Assembly: GCF_003315175.1 (NCBI RefSeq)
Contig: NZ_QNRQ01000009.1
Span: 62,001-126,000 of the forward strand
Direction of reading: 5' to 3'
Length of the DNA stretch: 64,000 bases
From: Eoetvoesiella caeni
GTDB lineage: Bacteria > Pseudomonadota > Gammaproteobacteria > Burkholderiales > Burkholderiaceae_B
Shown: piece by piece, positions 18,752 to 29,032 of the stretch
Layout of the letters: every line of letters starts with the position of its first letter
Position numbering within the stretch: position 1 is the stretch's first letter
Program-made: the position numbers and the translations under genes
Notes under the pieces: generated by a model
The model's input: only the letters and a program-made list of their open reading frames with translations
Told to the model about the DNA's origin: nothing
Databases searched by the model: none

Positions 18752-21721
18752 TTACAGTGTCCGGGCAATTTCTTTGATTTCAAAGATTTCGAGCTGGTCG
18801 CCCACCTGGATGTCGTTATTGCCCTTCAGGGTAATACCGCAATCGAAGCCGGACTTGACCTCTTTGACATCGTCCTTGAAACGGCGCAGGGATTCCAGGT
18901 AGCCGGTCCAGTGCACCACATGGTTGCGCAGCAGGCGGATCTGGGAATCGCGGCGCACGACACCGTCGGTGACCATGCAACCGGCAATATTGCCAACCCG
19001 CGAAACGGTGAAGATTTCGCGGATCTCGACCATGCCGATGACCTCTTCGCGTTTCTCGGGGGCCAGCATGCCGGACATGGCGCTGCGCACGTCGTCGATG
19101 GCGTCGTAAATAATGTTGTAGTAGCGCAAGTCGATGCCGTTGTTTTCGGCCAGTTTCTTGGCACTTTGCTCGGCCCGCACGTTAAAGCCAATGATGACGG
19201 CATGCGAAGCAATGGCCAGGTTGACGTCGCTTTCAGAGATGCCGCCAACCGCCGCATGCACAACCTGTACGCGCACTTCGTCGGTGGACAGCTTGACCAG
19301 CGACTGCACCAGTGCTTCTTGCGAGCCCTGAACATCGGTCTTGACGATAAGCGCGAGTGTTTGAGCGCCTTCGCCCACGTTTTCGAACATGGACTCGAGC
19401 TTGGCCGCTTGCTGGCGCGCCAGCTTGACATCGCGGAACTTGCCTTGACGGAACAAGGCGATTTCGCGCGCTTTGCGTTCGTCGGCCATGGCAATGACTT
19501 CGTCGCCGGCAGCGGGGACTTCTGTCAGACCCTGGATCTCGACCGGCGTGGAAGGCCCGGCCGTATGGATGGGCTTGCCGTTTTCGTTGAGCATGGCCCG
19601 TACACGGCCATAGCTGGCGCCGGCAAGCACCGCATCGCCGCGCGACAGGGTACCGCTTTGGACCAGAATCGTTGCAACGGGGCCGCGGCCCTTGTCCAGG
19701 CGGGCTTCGATGACGATGCCCTTGGCCGGAGCTTCGACCGGTGCCTTGAGCTCGAGCATTTCGGCCTGGAGCAGCACGTTTTCAAGCAAGGTGTCGATGC
19801 CTTGCCCGGTCTTGGCCGACACGGACACGAATGGCACATCGCCACCGTACTCTTCGGGCACGACTTGCTCGGCAACCAGCTCTTGTTTGACGCGTTCCGG
19901 ATTGGCGTCGGGCTTGTCGATTTTGTTGATGGCGACAACCAACGGTACACCGGCGGCCTTGGCGTGGTGTATGGCTTCACGCGTTTGCGGCATGACGCCG
20001 TCGTCGGAGGCGACAACCAGGATAACGATGTCGGTAGCCTGGGCGCCGCGGGCACGCATGGCGGTAAACGCCTCGTGGCCCGGGGTATCCAGGAAGGTGA
20101 CGACACCGCGTTCGGTCTTGACGCTGTATGCGCCGATGTGCTGCGTAATGCCGCCCGCTTCGCCGGAAGCCACTTTGGCGCGACGGATATAGTCGAGCAG
20201 CGATGTTTTACCGTGGTCGACGTGACCCATGACGGTAACCACCGGAGCGCGCGGCAAGGCCTCGGCTTCGGAGGCTTCGCCTTCAGTGCTGTCGAGGAAA
20301 GCCTCGGGATCGTCCAGCTTGGCGGCAATCGCGATATGGCCCAGCTCTTCGACCAGAATCATGGCCGTTTCCTGGTCCAGCACCTGGTTGATGGTGACCA
20401 TCTGGCCAAGCTTCATCAGTTGCTTGATGACTTCGGCGGCCTTGACCGACATCTTGTGCGCCAAGTCGCCGACAGTAATGGTTTCGGGCACATGCACTTC
20501 ACGTGCGATGAACTCGGCCACTTGCTGCTCTTTGCGCTCGGGCTGGGCATGCCTGCTATTGCGTCCGCCCTTGCCGCCGCTCTTGCCGCCCTTGCCTGCG
20601 CGCCAGCCGTCACGGCTTGGGCTGCTGGGGGGCGCGTCGGCCTTGGAAGCGGGCTTCTTGCGTGTGCCGTCATCAACCCAGGACGTAACTTCGCCCTTCT
20701 TCTTGACTTCGGTGGCGGCGCCGGCCTTGGCATCTTTCTTGGCGGCGCTCTTGCCCGCGGGCTTATGCAGGGTGCCCGACAAGCCAGCGGCTTCGGGTTC
20801 GGGCGCCTTAAGCACTTTACGCGGACGGTTCAGCATTTCGCGCAAGGCGGCGGCTTCCGCCTCGGCGGCCTTGCGGGCGCGATCGCGGTCTGGATCTGCG
20901 GCGGGAGCGGCGGCGGGCGCCGCTGCCTTGTATTTGCCGGACTTTGGAGCAGCGGCTTTCGCCGGGGCTGCTGCCTCGGGAGCGGCCGGTGCAGCGGCGG
21001 CTTCAGGGACCGCCTTTTCGGCAACCGGTTCAGCCGTTGCGGCAACGGTGTCAGATTCGGGCTGGGCAGCCGGCTTGGCGGCTTCGGGCGCCGGTTCAAC
21101 TGCGGGTTCTTGCGCAGCTGACGCCTTGGGCTGTTCAGCAACCGGAGCTTCGGCGGGAGCCTCGGCGGCAGGCGCGGGAACGGCTGCTTCGGCCTTGACT
21201 TCGTCCGCTACCGGCTCGGCCTTGGCGGGCGTCGCTTCTTGCTGTGGCGCTTGATCGGCGGCAGGCTGCTTGGACGCTTCGGCAGCGGCCGGAGCTTCAA
21301 CAGCTTGAGTAGCGGCCGGCGCTACAGCCTGGGATTCAGGCTGCTGCACGGGCGGCTGCTCGGCGCTGTCGGGCAAAGCGGCGGCGGGCTCGGCCGCTTT
21401 GGCGGCTTCAGCCAGCAGCTCGGCCGGATCGCGTTTGACGAACACGCGTTTCTTGCGCACTTCGACTGAAATGGTGCGCGAACGCCCGGAGCTGTCGGCT
21501 TGCCGGATTTCCGACGTCTGGCGGCGGGTGAGCGTGATCTTCTGCCCGTCGGAGCCGCCATGGGAGCGACGCAACGATTCGAGCAGCTTCGCCTTGGCCG
21601 CGTCGGTGACATCGTCATCGACCGACTTGATTTCAACGCCTGCTGAACGTAGCTGTTCCAGCAGTACGTCTGCGGGCATTTTCAGTTCGACTGCGAACTG
21701 GGCGACGGTGTTACTCGACAT
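18752..21721 (-). CDS. infB: Translation initiation factor IF-2
   Basis: This 989-aa GTPase starts at ATG 21721 ([20 protein letters not shown]); the frame continues seven codons further upstream. It begins with the IF2 N-terminal fold. A long Ala/Pro/Glu-rich linker spans about residues 90-400, then a second IF2_N segment. The G domain begins near residue 490 with [14 protein letters not shown] and has DTPGHEAF and NKIDKPDA. Domains II-IV end in [18 protein letters not shown]-2 places initiator fMet-tRNA on the 30S subunit and promotes subunit joining. It follows nusA by 86 bp and is followed closely by rbfA. Confidence 0.98.
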   Translation of the reverse strand: MSSNTVAQFAVELKMPADVLLEQLRSAGVEIKSVDDDVTDAAKAKLLESLRRSHGGSDGQKITLTRRQTSEIRQADSSGRSRTISVEVRKKRVFVKRDPAELLAEAAKAAEPAAALPDSAEQPPVQQPESQAVAPAATQAVEAPAAAEASKQPAADQAPQQEATPAKAEPVADEVKAEAAVPAPAAEAPAEAPVAEQPKASAAQEPAVEPAPEAAKPAAQPESDTVAATAEPVAEKAVPEAAAAPAAPEAAAPAKAAAPKSGKYKAAAPAAAPAADPDRDRARKAAEAEAAALREMLNRPRKVLKAPEPEAAGLSGTLHKPAGKSAAKKDAKAGAATEVKKKGEVTSWVDDGTRKKPASKADAPPSSPSRDGWRAGKGGKSGGKGGRNSRHAQPERKEQQVAEFIAREVHVPETITVGDLAHKMSVKAAEVIKQLMKLGQMVTINQVLDQETAMILVEELGHIAIAAKLDDPEAFLDSTEGEASEAEALPRAPVVTVMGHVDHGKTSLLDYIRRAKVASGEAGGITQHIGAYSVKTERGVVTFLDTPGHEAFTAMRARGAQATDIVILVVASDDGVMPQTREAIHHAKAAGVPLVVAINKIDKPDANPERVKQELVAEQVVPEEYGGDVPFVSVSAKTGQGIDTLLENVLLQAEMLELKAPVEAPAKGIVIEARLDKGRGPVATILVQSGTLSRGDAVLAGASYGRVRAMLNENGKPIHTAGPSTPVEIQGLTEVPAAGDEVIAMADERKAREIALFRQGKFRDVKLARQQAAKLESMFENVGEGAQTLALIVKTDVQGSQEALVQSLVKLSTDEVRVQVVHAAVGGISESDVNLAIASHAVIIGFNVRAEQSAKKLAENNGIDLRYYNIIYDAIDDVRSAMSGMLAPEKREEVIGMVEIREIFTVSRVGNIAGCMVTDGVVRRDSQIRLLRNHVVHWTGYLESLRRFKDDVKEVKSGFDCGITLKGNNDIQVGDQLEIFEIKEIARTL

Positions 21722-21807
21722 TCGACTCTCTCTTCCTTGCAACTGCTATTTTCAATAAACTCAAACCGGACTGCCGGGGGCCTGAATGAACAGGCGCCAG
21801 CCGGAAA

Positions 21808-23292
21808 TCAAGCTTCGTCGTTAAACCAGTGAGCTCGGGCGCGCATGATCATATCGCTGGCAGCCTGTTCATCCAGCCCAGTGATCTCGGACAGCTCGTC
21901 GGTTGAAAGCTCGGCCAGATCGTCCAGGGTATAGACATCCTGCCCCGACAACTTGACGACCAGATCCGGCGTCATGCCTTCAAGGTCGACCAGTGCCTGC
22001 TCGGTTTTCTGGACACGCTCTTCGTTGGCGATGGCCTCGGTCAACAAAGCATTGCGGGCACGCGTGCGCAGCTCGTTAATGGTTTGTTCGTCGAAGGCCT
22101 CGATTTCGAGCAATTCCTGCAAAGGCACGTAGGCAACTTCTTCCAGCCCGGTGAAACCTTCGTCGATAAGAATATCGGCGACTTCTTCGTCGACATCAAG
22201 CTTGCTGATGAAAGTCTCGCGCAAGCTGGAACGTTCGACGTCCTGCCGGCTTTGGTTTTCTTCGGGCGTCATGATGTTGATTTGCCAGCCGGTAAGCTCG
22301 GAGGCAAGACGCACGTTTTGGCCGCGCGCGCCGATGGCCTTGGGCAGGTTTTCGGCATCGACCACGACATCCATGGCGTGCTTGTCTTCATCGACGACAA
22401 TGGAGTCGACATGCGCCGGCGCCAACGCGCCGATGACGAACTCGGCGGGATCGTCGGCCCACAAAACGATGTCGACTTGTTCGCCGCCCAATTCGTTGCG
22501 GACTGCTGTCACGCGCGAACCGCGCATGCCGACGCAAGTACCGATGGGATCGATCCGCTTGTCGTAGGCGATCACGGCAATTTTAGCGCGCACGCCCGGG
22601 TCGCGGGCCGCCGCCTTGATTTCGAGCAGGCCCTGCTCGATTTCGGGGACTTCATTTTCGAACAGTTCGCGAATGAACTCGGGCGCTGTGCGCGACAGAA
22701 TGACTTGCTGGCCGCGAGCGGCATGATCTACTTTCAAGACCCACGCGCGAATACGATCGCCGATGCGGATATTTTCCTTGGGGATCATTTCGGTACGGGG
22801 CAGGCGGGCTTCGATCTTGCCGGTTTCGATGATGACGTCGCCCTTGTCCATGCGCTTTACAGTGCCGGAAACAATCGTCTCGCCACGTTCGAGGAAGTCG
22901 TTAAGGACCTGCTCGCGCTCGGCATCGCGGATTTTCTGCAAAATGGCCTGCTTGGCCGCTTGCGCGCCTATGCGTCCGAATTCGACTGGTTCAAGCGGCT
23001 CTTCGATGTACTCGCCCTCTTCGATTCCGGGCACGATTTCCTGGGCCTCGGAATAGAGTTCTTGCTGATCGGGCTCTTGCAAACCGGCGTCGTCGGGGAC
23101 GACCAGCCAACGGCGAAAGCCTTCATGTTCGCCGGTGGTGCGATCGATGGCAACGCGAATATCAGCGTCTTCCTTGAAGCGTTTTTTCATGGCAGAGGCC
23201 AGCGCGTTTTCGAGTGCACCGAAAACCACTTCACGCTCTACGTTTTTTTCACGCGCTAGGGCGTCAACCAATAGAAGAATTTCGCGACTCAT
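21808..23292 (-). CDS. nusA: Transcription termination/antitermination factor NusA
   Basis: This 494-aa protein has the N-terminal RNA-polymerase-binding domain and an S1 domain ([20 protein letters not shown]). Two KH domains follow, including [22 protein letters not shown] and [20 protein letters not shown]. It ends in two helix-hairpin-helix acidic repeats ([16 protein letters not shown] and [20 protein letters not shown]). It modulates pausing, intrinsic termination and antitermination. The start overlaps the rimP stop by 4 bp. NusA is known to control its own operon in E. coli by termination in the leader; the terminator-like hairpin before rimP would allow the same here. Confidence 0.98.
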   Translation of the reverse strand: MSREILLLVDALAREKNVEREVVFGALENALASAMKKRFKEDADIRVAIDRTTGEHEGFRRWLVVPDDAGLQEPDQQELYSEAQEIVPGIEEGEYIEEPLEPVEFGRIGAQAAKQAILQKIRDAEREQVLNDFLERGETIVSGTVKRMDKGDVIIETGKIEARLPRTEMIPKENIRIGDRIRAWVLKVDHAARGQQVILSRTAPEFIRELFENEVPEIEQGLLEIKAAARDPGVRAKIAVIAYDKRIDPIGTCVGMRGSRVTAVRNELGGEQVDIVLWADDPAEFVIGALAPAHVDSIVVDEDKHAMDVVVDAENLPKAIGARGQNVRLASELTGWQINIMTPEENQSRQDVERSSLRETFISKLDVDEEVADILIDEGFTGLEEVAYVPLQELLEIEAFDEQTINELRTRARNALLTEAIANEERVQKTEQALVDLEGMTPDLVVKLSGQDVYTLDDLAELSTDELSEITGLDEQAASDMIMRARAHWFNDEA

Positions 23293-23786
23293 CGCTTTTT
23301 ACCCTTGAAATCAATTACGGGATCCAGTTTGGCTCGATCAATGCTGTCAAAGGAGAAGTTCAGGACTTCAACTTCGCCAGACTTAGTCTCGGGGTCCATC
23401 TCGAGGCTAAAGACAAGGTCGGGCGTAATTTCGTTTGCCACAGCGTTTTCCGGCACGCGCAAGATGCCGGCGAATACCTTGCGGTTGTTAACCGGTTCGC
23501 GTAGGCGTATTTCGATGCGCTCGTTGGCAAAACGGACAAAATCTGCGATTTTTTTCAGCGGGCGGTCAATGCCCGGCGAACCGACTTCGAGTCGCTTGTA
23601 ATCGACATTTTCGACTTCAAACACACGCGACAGCTGTTTGGACGCCTGCTCGCAATCTTCAATCCGTACACCGCCAAGGCGATCAATAGTTACGCGCAGC
23701 AGCCCCAGGGGCGCGCGTTCTACGTCGACCAGCTCGATATCCATGCCGGCCAATGCCTCTTGCGTTAATACGAATATATCTGCCAT
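23289..23786 (-). CDS. rimP: Ribosome maturation factor RimP
   Basis: This 165-aa protein has the two-domain RimP fold. The N-terminal part includes [22 protein letters not shown] and [17 protein letters not shown]; the signature [19 protein letters not shown] follows, then an SH3-like C-terminal domain. It is needed for 30S maturation. It starts at ATG 23786 and is the first gene of the operon with nusA, infB, rbfA, truB and typA. Only a short GAG lies just upstream, immediately after a hairpin with a nine-T run, so access to the start may depend on the leader structure. Confidence 0.96.
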   Translation of the reverse strand: MADIFVLTQEALAGMDIELVDVERAPLGLLRVTIDRLGGVRIEDCEQASKQLSRVFEVENVDYKRLEVGSPGIDRPLKKIADFVRFANERIEIRLREPVNNRKVFAGILRVPENAVANEITPDLVFSLEMDPETKSGEVEVLNFSFDSIDRAKLDPVIDFKGKKR

Positions 23787-23792
23787 AAACTC

Positions 23793-23866
23793 AAAAAAAA
23801 AGGGCTGCGCACGCCCAGCCCATTGTTACCGCGCCTGGCGGTTAATCGTTACATGCCAGGGCATGT
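23793..23866 (-). promoter_or_regulatory. Structured leader with terminator-like hairpin before rimP-nusA-infB
   Basis: Reading the minus strand, three hairpins follow in order. ACATGC/GCATGT is at 23851-23866. ACCGC/GCGGT is at 23828-23842. GGGCTG/CAGCCC (23802-23821) is followed at once by nine T (23793-23801). The last has the form of an intrinsic terminator and ends only six bases before the rimP ATG. The upstream gene rluB ends about 500 bp away, so this is not simply its terminator. It is a plausible attenuator for an operon that encodes NusA. The promoter itself was not identified. Confidence 0.6.
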
Positions 23867-24045
23867 GCCGTAAACCTGCATGCACACCAAAAAGTGCGTT
23901 GCCGCATAAACATTGCCTATATCGCGCTCATTTCGGGTTTTGCAGCAACCCAAAAAGCGCAACTTTAGCAACACATGCGGCTATAGAACTCTCTATTCTA
24001 GCAGACTTTCGGAAAAAATCCTGCTATGTCACGAGCTTACATAAG

Positions 24046-24282
24046 AAAAATAAGCCCCCACGCTGCGCCGCTGCCGCGGCTTGCTGCCCCCCGGGGGGGC
24101 GCTTTTTGCCTTGGGGCGGCCCGGCGGCAAAAATAAGCCCCCACGCTGCGCCGCTGCCGCGGCTTGCTGCCCCCCGGGGGGGCGCTTTTTGCCTTGGGGC
24201 GGCCCGGCGGCAAAAATAAGCCCCCACGCTGCGCCGCTGCCGCGGCTTGCTGCCGCTCGAGGCGGGGCTTTAGCCTTGGGGG
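24046..24282. repeat. Tandem repeat, 83-bp unit, two perfect copies and one degenerate
   Basis: Copies lie at 24046-24128 and 24129-24211 and appear identical base for base. A third begins at 24212, matches for about 43 bases to 24254, then diverges but recovers at GCCTTGGGG near 24272. Each full unit contains GCCCCCCGGGGGGGC followed by GCTTTTTGCC, that is, a GC palindrome plus T-run resembling a terminator on the plus strand. The repeat begins just after the rluB stop (24292, minus). The period is not a multiple of three and there is no coding logic. Confidence 0.9.
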
Positions 24283-24291
24283 CAGTAAATC

Positions 24292-26097
24292 TTAGTTGCG
24301 GCCTTTTCCGCCCAGGAATCCCAGGTGGGACTCGTGGGCTGATGCTCCGCGCGGCTGCCAGTCGTCGCCGCGGTTGGCGTTTTTGCCTGGGCCGCCATTG
24401 CCGCGCGGCTTGGCTGCCTTGGGACCCCGGGCGTCGTTATCCCGCGGCCCCTTCTTGCGGGCTGCGCCGCTACGGGCGCCGCGTGTCGGTTCGGCAGCCT
24501 GCCCTTCCGGGCGGGGACCGCGAGCCGGGCCTTTGCCGCGCCCCTGGGGCTTGGCTTTGCCGCCGTTGGGGTGGCCATTGGGCAGTCCGCCGCTAAACAT
24601 CAGCCCCGTACCGTAGGGATCGGACGGAAACGCCTGATTTACCGCCGCCTTGCCGCCGCCAACCCGTCCGCCGGACAACTTGCCGCGCCGGCTGAACTTG
24701 GCACCGTTCATGCCATTGCGTTCCATCGTCCCAAAGCCCGGAGGCAAGGCGCTATCGTGCGACAAAGGCTGGCTCATGCGGCGCTGCCCATGCCGGCCCT
24801 GGCTTTCTTCGCCGTCTTCGTTGATCAGGCCCAATTGAACCATCAGCGCCGTCACCAGCGTGCTGTCCAGTTCGTCCCAGCGTCCGCGACGCAAATTGCG
24901 CGGCAACACGACTTCGCCGAAACGCGTGCGGATAAGACGGCTGACCGTAACTCCCACGGCTTCGAACATGCGGCGCACTTCCCGGTTGCGCCCTTCATGC
25001 AAGGTAACGCGATACCAGCGATTACTGCCCTCGCCGCCCAGGAATTCAAGCGAGCCGAACTGCGCTTTGCCGTCCTCCAGGTCGATTCCCTTGAGAAGCT
25101 GTGCCTGTTGCTCTTCGCCCAGCTCTCCGAGTACGCGCACCGCATACTCGCGCTCGGCGCCATAGCGCGGATGCATCAAGCGGTTGGCCAGGTCGCCGGA
25201 GGTCGTAAGAATGAGCAAGCCTTCGGTATTCAGATCAAGCCGCCCGACGGACAGCCACTTCCCTACCCGCATCTTGGGAAGGCGGGCAAAGACGGTGGCC
25301 CGGCCTGCTGGATCGTCATGGGAAACGATTTCCCCTGCCGGCTTGTGATACAGAATAATGCGAGGCGGCTTGGACGCATTGGGCCGGGTGATAGGACGGC
25401 CGTTGACCCGTACCTGGTCATTGGCGCCAACGCGCTGGCCAATATGCGCCGGTTCGCCATTGACCGAAACACGGCCGGCGATAATCAGCTCTTCCATTTC
25501 GCGGCGCGAGCCTATACCCGCGTCGGCCAATACCTTGTGCAGCTTGGGCGTCACCGCGTCGCTGCCAAGATACTTCCCAAGGCGCTGTTCCATCTTGGCC
25601 GCCTTGTCGAGATACGCCAAAGCCTGCTCGGCCTCTTTTTCGCTGCCCGGATTGTGCAGTTCGGACTGGTCCGCATCATGGCCTTGGTCCTGCGCGCGGC
25701 TTCGTCCCTGATTGGGACCACGGCCCTGGGCCGGTTTTTTGCCCTGCCGGGGACCGCGGCCACGCTTGGGGCCCTGCCCTGCGGCAACTGGCTGCTGCGC
25801 TTGATCCGCGCCTTCGGCTTGTGCTTGAGCCTGTCCCTGCGCCTGCTTCGGCACGCGCGGCTTGCGCTCGCGCTTTACCGCCGCAGCGGGTTCCTGGGCC
25901 GCGGGTTCCGCCCCGCCTGCCTGCTCGCCCGCAGCGACTGAATCGCCCCGGCGGCGCCGGAACGGCGTCCGCAGCTTGCGGCCGCGCCGCGCTGGCGCGG
26001 AACCGCCATCCACCTCACCGCCGGCCGCATTCGTTTCTTGGCCAGGCGACGCCGAGGCGTCATTCAAAGGGGCGCTATCGTGATTTGTTTCGTTCAT
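24292..26097 (-). CDS. rluB: 23S rRNA pseudouridine synthase, RluB type, with long low-complexity extensions
   Basis: This 601-aa protein starts at ATG 26097 ([11 protein letters not shown]). Residues about 1-180 are Gln/Ala/Gly/Arg-rich and look disordered. An S4 RNA-binding domain spans about 184-235 ([20 protein letters not shown]). The catalytic domain carries the aspartate in [27 protein letters not shown] near residue 288. From about residue 430 a second Gly/Lys/Arg-rich tail runs to the end. RluB modifies U2605 of 23S rRNA; E. coli RluB is about 290 aa, so the extensions double the length. The gene follows scpB on the same strand. Confidence 0.93.
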   Translation of the reverse strand: MNETNHDSAPLNDASASPGQETNAAGGEVDGGSAPARRGRKLRTPFRRRRGDSVAAGEQAGGAEPAAQEPAAAVKRERKPRVPKQAQGQAQAQAEGADQAQQPVAAGQGPKRGRGPRQGKKPAQGRGPNQGRSRAQDQGHDADQSELHNPGSEKEAEQALAYLDKAAKMEQRLGKYLGSDAVTPKLHKVLADAGIGSRREMEELIIAGRVSVNGEPAHIGQRVGANDQVRVNGRPITRPNASKPPRIILYHKPAGEIVSHDDPAGRATVFARLPKMRVGKWLSVGRLDLNTEGLLILTTSGDLANRLMHPRYGAEREYAVRVLGELGEEQQAQLLKGIDLEDGKAQFGSLEFLGGEGSNRWYRVTLHEGRNREVRRMFEAVGVTVSRLIRTRFGEVVLPRNLRRGRWDELDSTLVTALMVQLGLINEDGEESQGRHGQRRMSQPLSHDSALPPGFGTMERNGMNGAKFSRRGKLSGGRVGGGKAAVNQAFPSDPYGTGLMFSGGLPNGHPNGGKAKPQGRGKGPARGPRPEGQAAEPTRGARSGAARKKGPRDNDARGPKAAKPRGNGGPGKNANRGDDWQPRGASAHESHLGFLGGKGRN

Positions 26098-26173
26098 ATT
26101 TATCAGGTACTCCGTGTATTCCATATCGCGGGCAAAAGGCCTGACTGGCCACTACTTACCCGCGCCGTTTATT

Positions 26174-27130
26174 TCATTCTTTCTTGGGGTCGGCATCCGC
26201 CGTACTTTGCACAAGGTCCTGCGGCTCGTCCTGATCAAGGAGTTCACTGCTGCCCGGCTCTTGCAGGCCGGCGTCGCCCGCCTCGTCCATTTCTCGTGGC
26301 TCGGCATCCGCGTCCGGAGCTGTCTTGTCGCCATCGCCAGGCGCCACGTACAGCTCCGCCCCGTCGGCGGCTTGGCCCTCGCTGCCATGCTCGGCTTCAA
26401 CGGCTCTGTCTCCGTTTTCCTCTTCGTTTACCCCGACTCTGTCATCTACGTCGGCCAAGGCATTGGCCTCATCAATCTCATCAGCCTCATTGGCTCCATC
26501 GGCTTCGCCGACGCCATCAACCTCATTTGCTTCATCAGCTTCATCAGCCTCGGCATTCTCCAATTGGCTTGGGGGCAATTCCTCGAGCTCAAGGCCGGCC
26601 AATACGGCCACCGCGTCGTGGGACTCCAGCGCGGGCAGATCGTCGAGCGCACGCAGGCCAAGGTCGTCCAGAAACTGCCGCGTTGTACCGAACAATGCCG
26701 GGCGCCCCGGGGCATCGCGATGTCCCAGCACCTCGATCCAGCCCCGGTCCTCAAGGCTTTTGACGATTTGCGACGACACCGACACGCCGCGGATATCTTC
26801 GATGTCGCCTCGGGTAACCGGTTGGCGCCAGGCAATGATCGCCAGGGTTTCAAGAACCGCCCGCGAATAACGCGGCGGCTTTTCAGGGTTCAGGCGTTCG
26901 AGATAGCGCTGCATTTCGGGACGGCTTTGAAACCGCCAGCCGCTGGCCAAATTGACCAAGGCCAGGCCCCGCTCGGCCCAATCAAGCTGCAATACTGCCA
27001 GATAACGCCTTAAGTCGTCGTTGGAAACCTCGTCGGCGCCGAACAATTTGCGCAACTCGCCAAGCTGCATGGGTTGATCGGCGCACAATAACGCGGTTTC
27101 GAGTACTCGGGTAATTTCTGATTCTGTCAT
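26174..27130 (-). CDS. scpB: Segregation and condensation protein B, with acidic tail
   Basis: This 318-aa protein has the two winged-helix domains of ScpB in residues 1-170. These include [27 protein letters not shown] and the motif [18 protein letters not shown] near residue 150. ScpB joins SMC and ScpA in chromosome condensation. From about residue 175 the protein is an acidic, low-complexity tail built on EAD, DEAN and DEID units. Its DNA is a degenerate trinucleotide-like repeat near 26450-26560. The start at 27130 lies 29 bp from the tRNA-fMet promoter, transcribed the other way. rluB follows downstream on the same strand. Confidence 0.94.
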   Translation of the reverse strand: MTESEITRVLETALLCADQPMQLGELRKLFGADEVSNDDLRRYLAVLQLDWAERGLALVNLASGWRFQSRPEMQRYLERLNPEKPPRYSRAVLETLAIIAWRQPVTRGDIEDIRGVSVSSQIVKSLEDRGWIEVLGHRDAPGRPALFGTTRQFLDDLGLRALDDLPALESHDAVAVLAGLELEELPPSQLENAEADEADEANEVDGVGEADGANEADEIDEANALADVDDRVGVNEEENGDRAVEAEHGSEGQAADGAELYVAPGDGDKTAPDADAEPREMDEAGDAGLQEPGSSELLDQDEPQDLVQSTADADPKKE

Positions 27131-27158
27131 TTATTGCTTGGCAGTGCGCTGCCTAAAT

Positions 27159-27186
27159 TGCATAACTTATAAAGATGGTGTATAGT
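27159..27186 (+). promoter_or_regulatory. Promoter for tRNA-fMet
   Basis: TTGCAT at 27159 and TATAGT at 27181 are spaced by 16 bp and lie 14 bp before the tRNA, matching a sigma-70 promoter. No other element competes in the 69-bp gap from scpB. Confidence 0.65.
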
Positions 27187-27199
27187 TTCATTCTTCAGA

Positions 27200-27276
<77 letters not shown>

Positions 27277-27284
27277 AACACGGA

Positions 27285-27317
27285 AAGCCGCTTGTTAGCA
27301 AAACAAGCGGCTTTTTT
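27285..27317 (+). terminator. Intrinsic terminator after tRNA-fMet
   Basis: AAGCCGCTTGTT and AACAAGCGGCTT form a perfect 12-bp stem around a 5-nt loop, with a run of six T ending at 27317. It begins 9 nt after the tRNA CCA end. Confidence 0.9.
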
Positions 27318-28215
27318 ATTGCCGCAAAAGGTGCTGAAAAAACGGTTGAAAAAGCCATTAAAAAAGCCGTTGCAAAAACCATCGCGAAAACCGGCACTGA
27401 CCTTGCCCTGCAACGAAGCGCCCAAATTGGCACCGGCGTTGGCACCGGCGCGCAAGAAGGCATTTAAGCCTGCACGCGGTGTGCGTGGGCCGATTTCAAG
27501 ATTGTTTTCCAGGGTAGGTGCCGCGACGTCCGCGCAAAAAGCGACAGCGCCGCGCCGGCTCGATGCATAAGTTTGGCAGCGAACCTTGCCGTTGGACACT
27601 TCCAACATCTGGCGGATTATCATTTCAATTTTCAAATGGTTTTACAGTAACTACTTCTTGCCGCCGCTTTCACTGTCTTTTGCCGCAGCCCGAATGTGGC
27701 TCGGCTTGGCTGGCAGCGCAAAGCACTCGCCAGCCCCGATGGATTACGAACAAGCAAATCGCACCTTGATGAATGAGGGCGCGATGCCCTCAAAAGAACC
27801 ACAACACAGGTAAAGCGAACTGATTATGTCGCCGAAACTTTGTTCGGCCCATGCGTCATCAACCTTGCATGTCCGCGGCGATACGGCCGAATGGACTAAC
27901 AAACAGGTGAGAACATTGGATAGTGGCTATACCATGAATGCCCGCTTTACGCGTTTGCACTTGGCGCCTTACAGTGCCGCGAAGCTTGCCCAGGGAGGCA
28001 TGAACCCCACACCTGAAAACAGCCGCAACACAAAAAACCTTGCATGATTAAAACATCGTTATATATGCAATTTGTCTTATTACACCATTACACCACTGGC
28101 AACGCAAGTAATTTAGCTAGAGGACGCTCTGCAAAAACCACACTATCGCCGGCTGCCGCGTACGGCATGGGCAAAAACCAACGGCGTCGAAAAACAAGAC
28201 TGGTTTAGAAGAACG
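27318..28215. other. Stretch of about 0.9 kb without a recognisable gene
   Basis: Only short frames occur here. One is 27586-27813, with a TTG start and a hydrophobic segment beginning NIWRIIISIF. Another is 27826-28047 (MSPKLCSAHASSTLHVRG, 73 aa). Neither has a convincing ribosome-binding site or a family I recognise. The segment is visibly less GC-rich than the flanking genes, and 28050-28130 is AT-rich. It follows a tRNA gene directly, a common insertion site for mobile DNA, but I see no integrase, att duplication or transposase remnant. Best described as unassigned, possibly decayed, DNA. Confidence 0.5.
27321..27467 (+). pseudogene. Possible gene fragment without a start codon
   Basis: Starting at GCC 27321, one frame reads AAKGAEKTVEKAIKKAVAK and later TGTDLALQRSAQIGTGVG, ending at a TAA in 27465-27467. 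The composition (amphipathic lysine/alanine helix, then Gly/Thr-rich) looks like protein. But the frame runs straight into the tRNA terminator and offers no ATG, GTG or TTG in frame. It may be a decayed C-terminal remnant or chance. I do not recognise a family. Confidence 0.25.
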
Positions 28216-28893
28216 CTAGGCCAGGTTCGAAAACAAGCCCTGGCGCTGCCGCCCTGCGCCCGTACCCGTACCCGCCTTGGCCAACAACTCTTCGAACGGC
28301 GGCAGCGCCGCCGAGGAATACACCGGCACATCCGGATTGACGGCGTGCACTGCCTGCTTAATGTGCACCAGGATTTCCGGGGCGACGAGGTCGGCCTTGC
28401 CCATCACCACCCGATCGGCCAAGGCCGCCAGCTGCAGGACGCCGGATTCCCCCGGGGTCTGATCCAAGCCATGCTGTGCGTCCATGACGCAGATGCTCCC
28501 GTCGTAGGCATAGCGTTCGCGCAAGAAAGCCTGGTACTGCAAGGTGTGCATAATGGGAACGGGGCTTGCCATGCCGGACGCCTCGATCAGCACACGCGAA
28601 AACACCGGGATTTTCCTGTGCAGGGCCGCCATGAAAAGCTCGCGCAGCGTGTCGACCAATTCTCCGCTGACACTGCAACATGCGCAGCCCGAAGCCAGCA
28701 CGCTAATACTGCCGCCGATATGCCTGGCCAGTTTATGGTCCAGGGACACCACCCCCAGCTCGTTGACAACAACGGCCACACGCGGCGTCTCGCCCGAGGC
28801 GGACGGTCGCAACATGCGATTAAGCAGCGTCGTTTTGCCGCTGCCCAGCGGTCCCGTCAGCACGGTAACCGGTATTTTCGTCCCTTGCGCCAT
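28216..28893 (-). CDS. CobW/G3E-family GTPase, short form lacking the C-terminal domain
   Basis: This 225-aa protein has the P-loop GPLGSGKTTLLNRML near residues 14-28 and the CobW-type metal motif GCACCSVSGELVDTL, a CxCC, near residues 69-83. MGKADLV fits the guanine-specificity region. CobW/ZNG1/YjiA proteins are GTP-driven metallochaperones for zinc, cobalt or iron. They usually run 320-400 aa with a C-terminal CobW_C domain; here the frame stops at TAG directly after GRQRQGLFSNLA, so that domain is absent. Just downstream in the same frame I see no recognisable continuation. It is divergent from the acyltransferase gene. Metal specificity is unknown. Confidence 0.78.
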   Translation of the reverse strand: MAQGTKIPVTVLTGPLGSGKTTLLNRMLRPSASGETPRVAVVVNELGVVSLDHKLARHIGGSISVLASGCACCSVSGELVDTLRELFMAALHRKIPVFSRVLIEASGMASPVPIMHTLQYQAFLRERYAYDGSICVMDAQHGLDQTPGESGVLQLAALADRVVMGKADLVAPEILVHIKQAVHAVNPDVPVYSSAALPPFEELLAKAGTGTGAGRQRQGLFSNLA

Positions 28894-29032
28894 TGGCCAG
28901 CTCCACCCACTAAAATGAATCGTTTCCCGACCTTGTATGATTTCATACTGAAGGCTTGCAAATGCCGCGAACCGGTAGCGCGCGGCAGCACCACGGCTTA
29001 TTTTAATCTTCGCTACAGCAGGGCCCGCTCAA

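Noticed and set aside
18911-21121. A 736-codon open frame on the plus strand across infB
   Set aside because: Antisense to IF-2. Its Gly/Phe-rich translation mirrors the Ala/Pro/Glu-rich linker and has no ribosome-binding site.
24046-24282. CRISPR array in the repeated segment
   Set aside because: The copies adjoin directly with no unique spacers and the unit is 83 bp, so it is a tandem duplication; no cas genes are present.
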